Shown here: piece after piece, positions 53,213-64,000 of the stretch | Numbering within the stretch: the first letter of the stretch is position 1 | Layout of the letters: each line of letters opens with the position of its first letter | Assembly (NCBI GenBank): GCA_020849655.1 | Contig: JADLFU010000144.1 | Location: forward strand, 1 to 64,000 | Direction: 5' to 3' | From: Polyangiaceae bacterium | Lineage (GTDB): Bacteria > Myxococcota_A > Polyangia > Polyangiales > Polyangiaceae | Length of the DNA stretch: 64,000 nucleotides | Program-made: the position numbers and the translations under genes | Notes under the pieces: model-generated | The model's database searches: none | The model's input: only the letters and a program-made list of their open reading frames with translations | What the model was told of the DNA's origin: nothing

Positions 53213-54187
53213 GTGGCGTCGTCGCTGCCGTGCGCGGGCGTCGTGCGCGCGCAGAGCAAGGCGGCCGCCGACGTCCTGTTCGACGACGCGAAGGCCCTGA
53301 TGGCTGAGCGGCGCTTCGCGGAGGCGTGCCCGAAGCTCGCGGAGAGCCAGCGGATCGATCCAGCCCCCGGCACCCTCGTGTGGCTGGCGGACTGCTACGA
53401 GCAGAACGGCCAGACGGCGACCGCGTGGAGCACCTGGCGAGAGGCGCTCACCGCCGCGAAGGCCGCGCGGCAGGCCGAGCGGGAGGCTCTCGCGACGGAG
53501 CGGATCGCCGCGCTGCAGAGGACGCTGTCGCGCATCTCGCTGGACGTGCAGGGCGCGTCTCCCCCAGGGATGACCATCAAGATCGACGGGCTCGTGGTCA
53601 GCCCGACGCTGTGGAGCACGCCGACGCCGTTCGATCCCGGCCCGCACGTCGTGGAGGCGTCCGCGCCTGGCTTCTCGACGTTCTCTCGAAGAGTGGAGCT
53701 CGCGAAGGGCGCAGAGGAGCGGATCACGGTGCCCCCGCTCACACGCGCCTCGCCCGCACCGAGCGCGAGCACGGCGGCGCCGCTCCCCCCGACGCCTCCC
53801 CCCGCCGCGAGCGCCAGCCCGGCGCCCGCCGCCCCTCCGCCTCCCCCGCGCGCGAGCTCGCTGCGGCCCGTCGGCGTGGCGATCGGCGCGACAGGTGCGC
53901 TCGCGGTCGTCGCGGGCGTCGCGCTGCAGCTCGGCGCGAGGGGCATGGCCTCCGACGCGATCGCCGACTGTCGCGCGCATGTTCGCTGCAACGACGACGA
54001 CAAGGCGAAGCACGATCGCGCGACGAGCCGCCAGACCCTCTCGCTCATCGTCGGCGGCGTCGGGGCGGGGATGATGCTCGCGGGCGGATGGCTGCTCTGG
54101 CAGTCTCCGTCGAGCCCCGCGCACGGACGCGTCTCGATCACGCCTGTCGCGGGGGGCGCGGGCGCGTCGTGGGGGCGCTCGTGGTGA
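53213..54187 (+). CDS. TPR plus PEGA-like membrane protein, partner of the kinase
   Basis: Annotated from GTG 53213, but the frame runs back to ATC 53171, which has GGAGGGG five bases before it. With that start the signal peptide has a charged start and full hydrophobic core (TERARLVACAVAVASSLP), while from 53213 it is stunted. Residues after it form a TPR-like pair (FDDAKALMAERRFAEACPKL). A PEGA-like beta domain follows (IKIDGLVVSPT, DPGPHVVEASAPGF), then a Pro/Ala linker and a C-terminal membrane part. Paralogue of the gene at 57183. It is the middle gene of kinase, TPR/PEGA, FG-GAP. Confidence 0.75.
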   Translation: MASSLPCAGVVRAQSKAAADVLFDDAKALMAERRFAEACPKLAESQRIDPAPGTLVWLADCYEQNGQTATAWSTWREALTAAKAARQAEREALATERIAALQRTLSRISLDVQGASPPGMTIKIDGLVVSPTLWSTPTPFDPGPHVVEASAPGFSTFSRRVELAKGAEERITVPPLTRASPAPSASTAAPLPPTPPPAASASPAPAAPPPPPRASSLRPVGVAIGATGALAVVAGVALQLGARGMASDAIADCRAHVRCNDDDKAKHDRATSRQTLSLIVGGVGAGMMLAGGWLLWQSPSSPAHGRVSITPVAGGAGASWGRSW

Positions 54188-55740
54188 GCTCGCCGCGCGC
54201 TGTCGTGCTCGCCTGCGCGCTCGCGGGCTGCATCGAGGGGATCCCCGACGAGCTGCTCGGCCCGCCGCCCTCCGCGCAGGCAGGCGCCGCGGGCACAGCG
54301 ACCGCCGGGAGCTCCAGCGGCGGACGCGCCGGCTCGACCGCAGGCGGTGCCGGAGCCAGCGCGGGCGGTGGAGGGATCGCGGGCAGCGGGGGGTTCGGCG
54401 GTGGCAGCGGTGGAGCCTCGGGCGGCGCCGGTGCGGCCGGAGGCGCGGCGGGCAACGGCGGCGACGCGGGCAGCGGCGGTGACGCGGGCGGAGGCGCGGC
54501 GGGCAGCGGCGGTGACGCGGGCGGTGGAGCGGCGGGCAGCGGCGGCGACGCGGGCAACGGAGGTGCCGCGGGCAAGGGCGGCGACGCAGGCAGCGGCGGC
54601 GGCGGAGCGGCGGGCAACGGCGGCGACGCGGGCGGCGGCGGCGCGTCGGGCGCTGGCGCGGCCGGAGCGGCGGGGAGCGGAGGAAGCGCAGGAGGCGCAG
54701 GCGCAGGCCCGTGTGTGGCGGTGACCTTCTCCCCGAAGACCCTCTCCTCCGGGGCCACGTCGGCGCGAGGCCTCGCGGTCGGCGATCTGCACGGTGACGG
54801 CACGCCCGACCTCGTCGTCGTGCACGACGCGGGCGTCAGCTGGCTCGCGGGCGACGGCGCGGGCGGGTTCGCGGCGCCTGTGCCGCTCGGCGCGGGCAAG
54901 GGCCCGTCGAACTCCGCGATCGGCGATCTCGACGGCGACGGTAGGCCCGATCTCGCGGTCGTCAACTACACGGCCGAGACCGTCAGCGTGCTCCTGTCCG
55001 ACGGGCAGGGCGGGTTCGGCGCGCCGATCGGCTACCCGGCGGGGACGGGCGCCATCGCGCTCGCGATCGGCGACGTGAGCGGCGACGGCAAGCTGGACAT
55101 CGTCACCGCCAACTACAACGGCGAGGACGTCACCGTCCTCATCGGGGCGGGGGGCGGCGTGTTCGCGCCGCCGAAGCACTATCCGACCGCGTCCGTCGGG
55201 CCGATCTGGGTCGCGCTCGCAGATTTCAACGGAGATCAGCAGCTCGATCTCGCGGCGCCCAGCCAGTACGACGCGAACGTCGCCGTGCTGCGCAACCAGG
55301 GCAAGGGCGTCTTCGGGCCGCCCACGCTCCACGGGACGAGTTCGGCGCCGTTCCAGGTCGTCGCCGGCGACCTGGACGGCGACGGCGACCTCGATCTCGC
55401 GGCCGTCAACTACCAGGGCTTCGACGTGAGCGTGCTGAAGGGCAACGGCGACGGCACGTTCGCGGCGCAGAAATCCTACGAGGCCGGGTGGAGCCCCACC
55501 TCGATCGCGATGGCCGATTTCGACGGCGACGGGCGCCCCGATCTCGCCTCCGCGAACCACCAGACCGAGGACGTGAGCGTGCTCCTCAACGCCGGGGACG
55601 GATCGTTCTCACCCGGCGCGACCTACAAGACCGGCGCGGGCGAGGCGATCGTCGCGACCGATCTCGACGGCGATGGCCACCCCGATCTCGCCGTGCTGAA
55701 CGGCGACGGGTCGATCACTCTGCTGACGATGAAGTGCCTC

Positions 55741-57182
<1,442 letters not shown>

Positions 57183-57183
<1 letters not shown>

Positions 57184-58181
57184 CAGAACGTGCCCTCGGC
57201 GCCGATGAAAGCGCCGCGTGACAGGCCGATGAGCGGAGAGATCGAGCGCCCCTGCGAGGGCGCGCGCGGGCCGCTCCAGTCGGTGAACCCGGCCGCGATG
57301 ACGCCGGTCGCGACGCCGACGACGGCCGTCGCGCCGAAGAGGACGTTGGTGCGCAGCTCCTTGCTCTTGCCCTGATCGAAGAGCGAGTCGCAGTCGGGCC
57401 GGCGGTTGCCGCACGCGTCGCGCACGCGCGGGGTGCCGGGGCTGCTCTTCGTGTCGAGGCCGCTCCAGATCGACACGCCGAGCAGGAGCGCCGTCGCCCC
57501 GGCTCCCGTGTACGTGATCCAGGGATCGAGGGGCTTACGAGGCGGTGGGGGCGGCGGCGCGGGCTCCGGCCTCACCTTCGCCTCGGGCTTGGGCTCGTCC
57601 GGCGGCTCGGCGGGCTTCGGCGGCTCGGGCGGGGCGTCGAGCTTCACGGAGTCGGAGCCGCCCTTCGTCGCCTCGAGGCGGACGGTGCGGCTGCGGTCGC
57701 CCGACCAGCCGGCGACGAGGTTGTGCGAGCCCGGCTCGAGGAAGAGCACGTACGTCTCCACCTCGCCGCTCGCGACCTTGCCGTCGAGCACGAGGCCGCA
57801 CGCCGGCGCGCAGGAGACGTCGACGCGCTGCAGCTGCTTCTCGCTGCCGGCGACGATCCCGCGGGCGAGCTCGGCGAGCGCCTTGTCGTCGGCGTGGCGG
57901 GTGAGCGCGAGCTGCGAGAGCGTCGCCGCGCGGGCCAGCTGCTTGCCCGCCTTGCGCGCGCGGATGGCGTTGCCGATCGCGGCGGCGCTCGGCGCGTAGC
58001 GATCGGCCGCCTCGAAATGCGCGGCGGCGGCCTCGTAGTCCTTGCGCTTGAAGGCCTTCGTGCCCTCGTCGAATTCCTCGGCCGCGGCCTGGAGCTTCGC
58101 GGGATCGCCGTCGGCGCGCGCGAGCGACGGCGTCGTGAACACGGCGGCCGCGAGGACGAAGATCCCCGTGCGAGGGCGCAT
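57183..58181 (-). CDS. TPR plus PEGA-like membrane protein, partner of the second kinase
   Basis: I use ATG 58181; GTG 58199 would add six residues. Signal (IFVLAAAVFTTPSLARA), a TPR pair (FDEGTKAFKRKDYEAAAAHF), and a PEGA-like domain (DVSCAPACGLVLDGKVASG, FLEPGSHNLVAGWSG). A Pro/Lys linker and membrane helix follow (WITYTGAGATALLLGVSIWS). It precedes the kinase and overlaps its start by one base. The architecture matches 53213-54187, but the gene order relative to the kinase is reversed. Confidence 0.8.
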
Positions 58182-58283
58182 GCGGCGCTGATGTTTCACG
58201 CGAGCACGCCGAACGTCAAGCTCGTGGCGCCTTCGTCCCCCGCATTTTGCCAGGCGCCGCGCGAGCGGCTAAAGGCACCGGGG

Positions 58284-59858
58284 ATGAGACGGCTCGCGCG
58301 CGCGGCGTCGTGGTGCTTGCTCGCGTCCTGTGCGCCGCAGACGAGCGGCGCGCCGGCGTCGGGGGAGCCGGTGGTCAGCGCGTCCGCCGCGCCCGCGCCG
58401 CCTCCCAGCGAGAGCGCGCCGTCGAGCGCGTCGTCGGTCGCCGACCCCGCGCCCGCGCCGCCGGCGCCGTTCTGGCGCGAGAGGCTCCAGGCGCCCGCGG
58501 GCACCCGCGTCTACGCGAAGACCCGCTACGTCTGGGTGCACTACGAGCCGTCCGCCGCGTCGGGGTGGCGCGGGTTCCTCTGGCTCGGCGGCTACGCGGA
58601 CGTCGCGCGCGGCCCCATCGTCGGCCAGGGCGGATGCGCCGCGTGGTACGAGGTGAAGCCCCGCGGGTACGTGTGCGTCGACGGCGACAAGGCGACGCTC
58701 GATCCGGCCGATCCGCAGCTGCTCGCGCTCTTGCCGTACGCGCCCGACGTCTCGTCGCCGTGGCCGCATCGCTACGGCGAGTCGCGAGGGGCCCAGCGCT
58801 ACCGCGAGCTGCCGACGCCCGAGCAGCAGCGCGGGCGAGAGTGGGATCTGCCCGAGCACCGCGCCCGCATGCAGCGCGCCGCGGAGGGTGACGTGCACGC
58901 GTCGCTCGTCGGCGTCGATCTCTCGCCCGGCTCGACGACGCCGCTCTCGCTGCCGGCGCTCCCGGCGACGCTGCGCGAGGAGCGCAAGCGCCTGTTGCCG
59001 CAGAGCACCGTCGCGTGGTCGCGCGAGTGGTCGGACGGCGAGCGATCGTGGCTCCTGTCGGGAGACTTCGTCTGGGTGCCGAAGGACCGCGTCGCGCCGT
59101 ACCCCGTCTCGAGGTTCCACGGCGTCACGCTCGGCGGCGAGGTGAGGCTGCCTCTCGCCTTCTTCAAGCAGAAGGCGCGCCCGCGTTACAAGGTGGTCGG
59201 CGACGCGTTCGAGCCGGACGGCGCGCCGTTCGAGCGGCACGCGTGGGTGATGCTCACGGGCGAGGCGCGCGCGGCGGGCGGCAAGCGTTACCTCGAGACG
59301 CGCGAGCCGGGCGTCTGGGTGCAGGAGGCCGACGCGACCGTCGCGCGCGCGCGCGAGGTCTCGCCGTGGGGCGCGAAGATCGGAGAGCCCGACGCGACCG
59401 GCAAGGCGCCGCGCGGCCGGCAGACCTGGCTCGACGCGAGCATCCTGTCGGGCTGGATGGTGGCGTACGAGGGCACGACCCCCGTGTACGCGACCCTCAT
59501 CTCGCCGGGGCGCGGCGGCCTGCCCGAGCGCGGCAAGGATCCGATCGAGACGGCGTCGACGCCCGCGGGCGCGTACGCCATCACCGGCAAGTTCGCGACC
59601 GCGACGATGGTGGCGCCCGGCGAGTTCATCCACTCGGACGTGCCGTACGCGCAGAACTTCCACGGGCCGCACGCCATCCACGTCGCCTACTGGCACGACG
59701 ACTGGGGCGACAAGAAGAGCGCCGGCTGCGTGAACGTCTCGGCGATCGACGGCAAATGGCTGTTCGACTGGACGGAGCCGCGCATCCCGCCCGGCTGGCA
59801 CGGCGTCAGGCTCGAGCCCGACAAGGACCCTGCGACGCTGTTCTACCTGCACGAGTAG
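58284..59858 (+). CDS. L,D-transpeptidase (YkuD) lipoprotein
   Basis: 524 residues from the ATG at 58284. Lipobox LLASC and an Ala/Pro spacer come first. The catalytic YkuD domain lies in the last 170 residues: GAYAITGKFATATM, IHVAYWHDDWG and the nucleophile in SAGCVNVS. The middle is unassigned beta-rich sequence. YkuD enzymes cross-link peptidoglycan or attach lipoproteins to it. The start is divergent from the TPR/PEGA gene. Confidence 0.82.
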   Translation: MRRLARAASWCLLASCAPQTSGAPASGEPVVSASAAPAPPPSESAPSSASSVADPAPAPPAPFWRERLQAPAGTRVYAKTRYVWVHYEPSAASGWRGFLWLGGYADVARGPIVGQGGCAAWYEVKPRGYVCVDGDKATLDPADPQLLALLPYAPDVSSPWPHRYGESRGAQRYRELPTPEQQRGREWDLPEHRARMQRAAEGDVHASLVGVDLSPGSTTPLSLPALPATLREERKRLLPQSTVAWSREWSDGERSWLLSGDFVWVPKDRVAPYPVSRFHGVTLGGEVRLPLAFFKQKARPRYKVVGDAFEPDGAPFERHAWVMLTGEARAAGGKRYLETREPGVWVQEADATVARAREVSPWGAKIGEPDATGKAPRGRQTWLDASILSGWMVAYEGTTPVYATLISPGRGGLPERGKDPIETASTPAGAYAITGKFATATMVAPGEFIHSDVPYAQNFHGPHAIHVAYWHDDWGDKKSAGCVNVSAIDGKWLFDWTEPRIPPGWHGVRLEPDKDPATLFYLHE

Positions 59859-59868
59859 CGAGCGCGCG

Positions 59869-62187
59869 TCAGGGCAGATCGCAGCGGTAGGAGTTTCCGC
59901 TCAGCGTCGGGTAGAAGAGCGTGACGCCGTCGGATCGGAGCATCATCGGCCCGCTCCCGTCGCAGCGCGTGTGAGGGTTGCCGCCCGTCAGCGGCGCGTG
60001 CTCGACGCGGCCTCCGCTGTGGCCATAGAAGACCTGTCCGCCGTGCACGATCAGGGACGCCGCGAGGATGCCGTACGCGCTCTTCGTCACCTGCGTCGGT
60101 GAGCCGCCGGACTTCGGCATCCGGAGGACCTCTTCGCCGCTGGCGACCAGGAGGTCCGTGCCGTCCTGCTGGAAGGCGCGGACGCCGTTCGGGAAGCTCG
60201 CCAGTGACTCGACCGACGAGACGCCGAGCGACGCCTTCGGCGCGCGCTTCACGTCGCCGCTCTGCGTGGCCCAGTACACATGGCTCGGATCGACGAACAG
60301 CGGCCCGGGGTACGCCGTGCCGAGCGGGATGGCGTTCACAGCAGCGCCGCCGCTCGCGGACATCGTGTAGATGCCAGTATCGGCGGTCGTCGAGCCAATG
60401 AGGGAGAGATACACGACGCCGTCGTGCAGCGCGATGGTACCGGGAGACTTGGTCGAGTCGAAGTAGGGTGGAGAGGAGCCGACCGTCTCGGGCGAGCCGC
60501 CCTTGCGCGGCAGCCTCCCGAATTCGCCTCCGACCGTGTGCCAGTAGACGTAGTCGGAGTCGAGCAGCAGCGCGTACGGCCGGGTCGGCGTCGCGACCAC
60601 GTCCGGCTCCGTGCCCGCCGGGAGGCCCCCGACCGGCGCGCGCACGATCCTGTCATTGTACACCTGCGCGCCGTACACGTAGCCGCCGTCGGCGAGGACG
60701 TCGGCGTTGCTCCCGAGGTTGAGGTTGAGCGCGGCGCAGACCCCGAACTTGCACTCGTTGGTGCCGCATGAGTAGCCGCACTCGCCGCAGTTGGAGGACG
60801 ACTTCTGGGTGTCGCCGCAGCCGCCGCCCGCCCCCGCCGCGCCGCCCGTGCCCCCGCCAGCGCCCCCGGCGCCCGAGAGCGCGGTGACAGTGAAGAACGA
60901 GAAGTGGTTCACGCTGGCGACGAGGTTCTGATCCTTGCGCGTCGCGGGGATCTCGGCCCACGGCCCGCCCGGCGGTGCCGTCAGCAGGAGCGGCTGCGAG
61001 AAGGCCGACGCGCCCGGCACCTCGATGGTGACCGGCGCGCTGAAGGTCTGTCCGTGAGGCGTGAACGCGTACACGAACGATCCCTGCTCGTATTGTTGCG
61101 GCACCGGCGGCACGTCCGCCGGGATGGCGACGGTGACCTTGATCGCGCCGGGCTCGCCCGTGGCGCCGCCCGGGATGCTGGCCTTCGAGCCGTTCGGGCC
61201 GTCGACGATCGTCTCCCCGACCCCGCCACCGGCCCCCGCGCCGCCGCTGGAGGCCCCGCCCTTCCCGGCGCTCGCGCCGCCCGCGGACGTCCCGGCCTGT
61301 GCGCCGCCCGCGCCTGCGCCGCCCACGCCGCCCGCGCCGCCGGGCCGCGGAGACTGCGCGTCGACGCAGACGGGATCGAGCGGAGACTTCGTCGGGCACG
61401 CCGCGCTGATGCCGAGCACGCGCGCGCGAGCGTCGGGCTGCCCGGTGAACGCCTTGCACACGCCGGGGGAGAGCACGACGCGGTCTCCGTCGAGCGTGAA
61501 CCCCTCGCGCTCGTCCGCGTCGAGCACGATGCGCCGGCCCTTCGAGGCCGACCACTCCATCAGCACGTTGAACGATCCGACCGGGCTCGGCGCGACGAAC
61601 GAGCACCGGTCGTCGAGCGCCGCGCGCGGGATGATCTGCCACTTCGTGACGCACTTCGCCTCGTCGAAGCAGCCGCCCTGCTCCTTCGTGCGCGTGAGCG
61701 CGTCGTTGCCCTCGAACTCCGGCAGCGCCTCGGCGTCGACCGACGCGTCCTGGCACTCGCCGCCGACGCACGTCGAGCCGTCGGCGCAGTCGGCCGCGTC
61801 GAAGCACGAGAAGCGCAGCGCCATCCGCAGCAGCTTGGTCTTCTGCTCCGAGAAGCCGAGGCGCGCCTCGCGCACGACGCGCCAGCTGTTCGACGACGCG
61901 TCCTTCGCGCGGACGACGACGCGCACCGGGCTGGTCGACGCGCCGTCCTGCTCGATCGTGAGCGTGCCGGGCAAGCGCGTGTCCTTGGGCAGCTCGTACG
62001 GCTGTGACAGGAATTGCTTGCCGTCCCGCTCGACGACGATCTCGAGCCTGGAGACGTCGTCCGGGATGCGCCCCTCGGTGTGGACCGCGACGACGATCGC
62101 CGTCGCCTTGTCGTCCGCGCACGCGCCGAGCGCGAGCGTCGTGAGGAGCCCTGCCTGCGCGAGCCAGCGAGTTCGTGTCCGCCCCAT
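59869..62187 (-). CDS. Modular surface lipoprotein: shared N-module, Gly linker, ZU5-like domain, beta-propeller
   Basis: 772 residues from the ATG at 62187. Lipobox LALGAC. Residues about 23-265 align with residues about 18-262 of the first gene of the window (TRLPGTLTI, CFDAADCADGSTCVGGECQD, LPEFEGNDA, FNVLMEWSASKGRRI). A GGAGA spacer follows, then a ZU5-like domain (about 325-435, ASIPGGATGEPGAIKVTVAI), a short Cys-rich unit (SNCGECGYSC) and a C-terminal propeller (about 490-772) with VYWHTVGG and VYWATQSG blades. It is convergent with the L,D-transpeptidase, with 10 bases between stops. Confidence 0.85.
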   Translation of the reverse strand: MGRTRTRWLAQAGLLTTLALGACADDKATAIVVAVHTEGRIPDDVSRLEIVVERDGKQFLSQPYELPKDTRLPGTLTIEQDGASTSPVRVVVRAKDASSNSWRVVREARLGFSEQKTKLLRMALRFSCFDAADCADGSTCVGGECQDASVDAEALPEFEGNDALTRTKEQGGCFDEAKCVTKWQIIPRAALDDRCSFVAPSPVGSFNVLMEWSASKGRRIVLDADEREGFTLDGDRVVLSPGVCKAFTGQPDARARVLGISAACPTKSPLDPVCVDAQSPRPGGAGGVGGAGAGGAQAGTSAGGASAGKGGASSGGAGAGGGVGETIVDGPNGSKASIPGGATGEPGAIKVTVAIPADVPPVPQQYEQGSFVYAFTPHGQTFSAPVTIEVPGASAFSQPLLLTAPPGGPWAEIPATRKDQNLVASVNHFSFFTVTALSGAGGAGGGTGGAAGAGGGCGDTQKSSSNCGECGYSCGTNECKFGVCAALNLNLGSNADVLADGGYVYGAQVYNDRIVRAPVGGLPAGTEPDVVATPTRPYALLLDSDYVYWHTVGGEFGRLPRKGGSPETVGSSPPYFDSTKSPGTIALHDGVVYLSLIGSTTADTGIYTMSASGGAAVNAIPLGTAYPGPLFVDPSHVYWATQSGDVKRAPKASLGVSSVESLASFPNGVRAFQQDGTDLLVASGEEVLRMPKSGGSPTQVTKSAYGILAASLIVHGGQVFYGHSGGRVEHAPLTGGNPHTRCDGSGPMMLRSDGVTLFYPTLSGNSYRCDLP

Positions 62188-62257
62188 CCGGAGGAGCGTA
62201 GCGGAGGATCGTCCGGCGCGCCTACAGGCGCCTCGCGTCGTGGAGTACGGTCCGCGC

Positions 62258-64000
62258 GTGCCTCGCCTGCCTCGCTGGCTCGTCGCCTGCCTCACGGTGG
62301 CCGCCGCGTGGCTGATGGCCGCGACGGCGCGCGCGGGCGAGGACGTGGCCCCCTCGATCGAGGCCGGTCGAGAGGCCGAGATCCTCGCGCTGTTCGCGCC
62401 GATCTCGCTGGGAGCGGAGGTGACGCCCGGCTGGCGCCTGATGAACGTCGAGGTGGGCGCGCGCGCCATCCGGTGCGTCGTCGACGGCCCCGGGGGAGCG
62501 CACGCCACGCTGACGCTCTCCCACCCCTCGTCCGCGCCGGACGCGCGCGCGTCGCGGAGCTTCGCGCTCGTCGCCGAGCCGGCCGGGCACGCGGCGCTCG
62601 ACGCGCTCGAGGCGCGCGTGATGGCGAACGACCGAGGTGGCTTCTTCCGGCTGCGCCTGCCGCCGCCGAGCGACGACGCGCCTCGGACGCGGAGCCCGAG
62701 CGTCGTGCAGGCCTGGGCGACGGACGGGATCGTGTGGCTCGTCGGGCTCGCCGCGCTGTCGCTCCTGCTCGCGTGGCGGGAGCTCTCGGACGCGCCGCGC
62801 TGGGCGCTCCCGGCCGCGGTGGGGATCGCCGTGGTCGGAGCGGCCGTCCGCCTCGTCGAGTCGCCCGACGCCGCGCTCGACGTGTGGCCGTACAGCCGCG
62901 AGCTGCCCGTCGCGCACCACGCGCTCCGTGGGCCGGCCCTGGCGCACGTGTCGCGCGCGCTCGGCGCGACGTGGACGTTCATCGACGTCACCCACACGAC
63001 CAACCTCGTCGTCGCGGCGCTGACGCCGCTCGCGCTCGTGTCGCACGCGCGGCCGCTGCTCGGAGACCACCGCGCGGCGCTCCTCGCCGCCTCGCTCGTC
63101 GCGCTCTCGCCGTCGCACGTCAGGTTCTCGCGCTCGGACACGGCCTTCATCCCGGCGCTGTTGCTCTCGGCGCTCGCGTTCGGCCTGGCGCACCGCGCGG
63201 CCTGCGATCGGTCGCGCGCCCTGCGCATGGCGGCGACCGCAGGGCTGCCGGCGCTCCTCTTCGCGCTGCTGGTGACGAGGCCGCTGAACGTGCTGTTCCT
63301 GCCGCTCCTCGTCGGTCAGCTCTGGCTGCTCGACGGCCGCGCGCCGCGTCGACGCCTGCTCGCGCTGGCGGCGCTCGAGACGGCGACGGGCGCGGCGTTC
63401 TTCTTCGGATCGTTCCTCTCGGCGCACCAGCGCACGATCTCGGAGAGCGTCGACGCGTGGCTGCCGCTGCGCGCGCTCCGCGCCCTCGTGACGCCGCGCC
63501 TCGACACGCTCATCCACCCCGCCGTCACGCCGCCCGTGCTGCTGCTCGTCGCCGTCGTCGGCGGCGCGGCGCTGTGGCGCGGGGAGCGGCGGCGGCTCGG
63601 GTTCTTGCTGGCGTGGATCGCGCTGTTCTTCGTCGGGCACTCGGTGGTCTTGCCGAGCTCGGTCGAGATGCAGGCGCGCTACCAGCTGCACCTCGTCATC
63701 CCGATGGCGCTGCTCGGCGCGGTGGGGCTGCTGGCGCTCGGGGCGCGCCGCCAGCGGCTGGCGATCGCGGCGAGCGTCGTGCTCGCGGCCTCGCCGCTCC
63801 TGCATGTGAGCTTCGTTCGCGACGTCGCGTTCGACGATCTCCGGGAGCACGCGCTCGTGCGGCGCGCCCGCGACCTCGTCCCCGCGGGGTGCACCGTGCT
63901 CGAGCACGTCGAGCGAGATCACGAGGCGCGCTTCGGCAGGGTGGGGCTCGCGCTCACGCGAGGCGTGGTCGAGCAGCGGTTCAAGGTGCAGCCGCTCAGC
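62258..64000 (+). CDS. Polytopic glycosyltransferase-like membrane protein, truncated by window edge
   Basis: Starts at GTG 62258 (an in-frame GTG at 62240 is an alternative) and stays open to base 64000. An N-terminal hydrophobic segment is followed by a 120-residue extracytoplasmic beta domain. About ten membrane helices follow, with loops such as SPSHVRFSRSDTAFIPALL that recall GT39/RgtA-type enzymes. The catalytic acidic motif of the first loop is not plain, so the family is tentative. It is divergent from the modular lipoprotein with about 70 bases between. Confidence 0.6.
   Translation, partial: MPRLPRWLVACLTVAAAWLMAATARAGEDVAPSIEAGREAEILALFAPISLGAEVTPGWRLMNVEVGARAIRCVVDGPGGAHATLTLSHPSSAPDARASRSFALVAEPAGHAALDALEARVMANDRGGFFRLRLPPPSDDAPRTRSPSVVQAWATDGIVWLVGLAALSLLLAWRELSDAPRWALPAAVGIAVVGAAVRLVESPDAALDVWPYSRELPVAHHALRGPALAHVSRALGATWTFIDVTHTTNLVVAALTPLALVSHARPLLGDHRAALLAASLVALSPSHVRFSRSDTAFIPALLLSALAFGLAHRAACDRSRALRMAATAGLPALLFALLVTRPLNVLFLPLLVGQLWLLDGRAPRRRLLALAALETATGAAFFFGSFLSAHQRTISESVDAWLPLRALRALVTPRLDTLIHPAVTPPVLLLVAVVGGAALWRGERRRLGFLLAWIALFFVGHSVVLPSSVEMQARYQLHLVIPMALLGAVGLLALGARRQRLAIAASVVLAASPLLHVSFVRDVAFDDLREHALVRRARDLVPAGCTVLEHVERDHEARFGRVGLALTRGVVEQRFKVQPLS

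Overview
The window is GC-rich chromosomal DNA that reads as a member of the Myxococcota, most likely the Polyangiales (the Sorangium/Polyangium side). Four things point there: two Pkn-type Ser/Thr kinases with transmembrane anchors, a MYXO-CTERM-like tail on a secreted metalloprotease, DUF4215 Cys-rich repeats, and at least seven exported proteins with long Gly/Ala/Gln/Ser-rich spacers of the AGGAG type. Coding density is high, many genes overlap by 1-4 bases (TGATG, GTGA, ATGA), and GTG and TTG starts are common. I see no tRNA, rRNA, CRISPR array, transposase or prophage.

Layout. 0.2-7.2 kb: a DUF1566 lipoprotein, a DUF4215 lipoprotein, an esterase and an M13 peptidase. 7.2-12.4 kb: a GT39-like membrane glycosyltransferase, two Gly-rich lipoproteins, and the first copy of a modular intergenic repeat. 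12.4-15.9 kb: a FemAB-like (PF04339) acyltransferase and a thermolysin-like protease. 15.9-19.9 kb: an alpha/beta hydrolase, two PilT-family ATPases and a small membrane protein. 20.2-20.5 kb: the second repeat copy, with one module inverted relative to the first. 20.5-24.9 kb: a class V aminotransferase, a BAX-inhibitor-1 protein with a Q-rich N-terminus, a Sel1-like lipoprotein and an aldehyde dehydrogenase. 25.0-29.6 kb: a frameshifted OmpA-type gene, three tandem paralogous lipoproteins, an unrecognised four-repeat helical protein and a PhyH-type dioxygenase. 29.6-31.3 kb: a DUF2914-like protein and a FGE-fold lipoprotein.

The leftward block from 38.8 to 31.3 kb looks like one long outer-membrane operon: Omp85/BamA-like protein, periplasmic protein, MlaE permease, MlaF ATPase, MlaD, TPR lipoprotein, GST/MaiA, SPFH protein. 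It suggests coupled phospholipid transport and outer-membrane assembly. 38.9-43.6 kb holds a HIT protein, an esterase, a Kazal-type lipoprotein, a histidine phosphatase, purH and a small hypothetical. 43.7-49.8 kb holds engB, argD, a P1B-ATPase homologue that has lost its catalytic signatures, and hppD with a FAH-like partner (tyrosine catabolism).

49.8-62.2 kb is signalling and surface: a sigma factor fused to a membrane anchor, divergent from a fatty-acid desaturase across a perfect palindrome; two kinase plus TPR/PEGA-like modules facing each other, one carrying an FG-GAP lipoprotein; an L,D-transpeptidase; and a large lipoprotein sharing its N-terminal module with the first gene of the window. 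The last gene, a polytopic glycosyltransferase-like protein, runs off the right edge.

The most unusual items are the invertible-looking modular repeats, the catalytically dead P-type ATPase, the membrane-tethered sigma factor beside a desaturase, the four-repeat protein with its lipoprotein neighbours, the module-swapping lipoprotein family, and two genes that appear to start at ATC.
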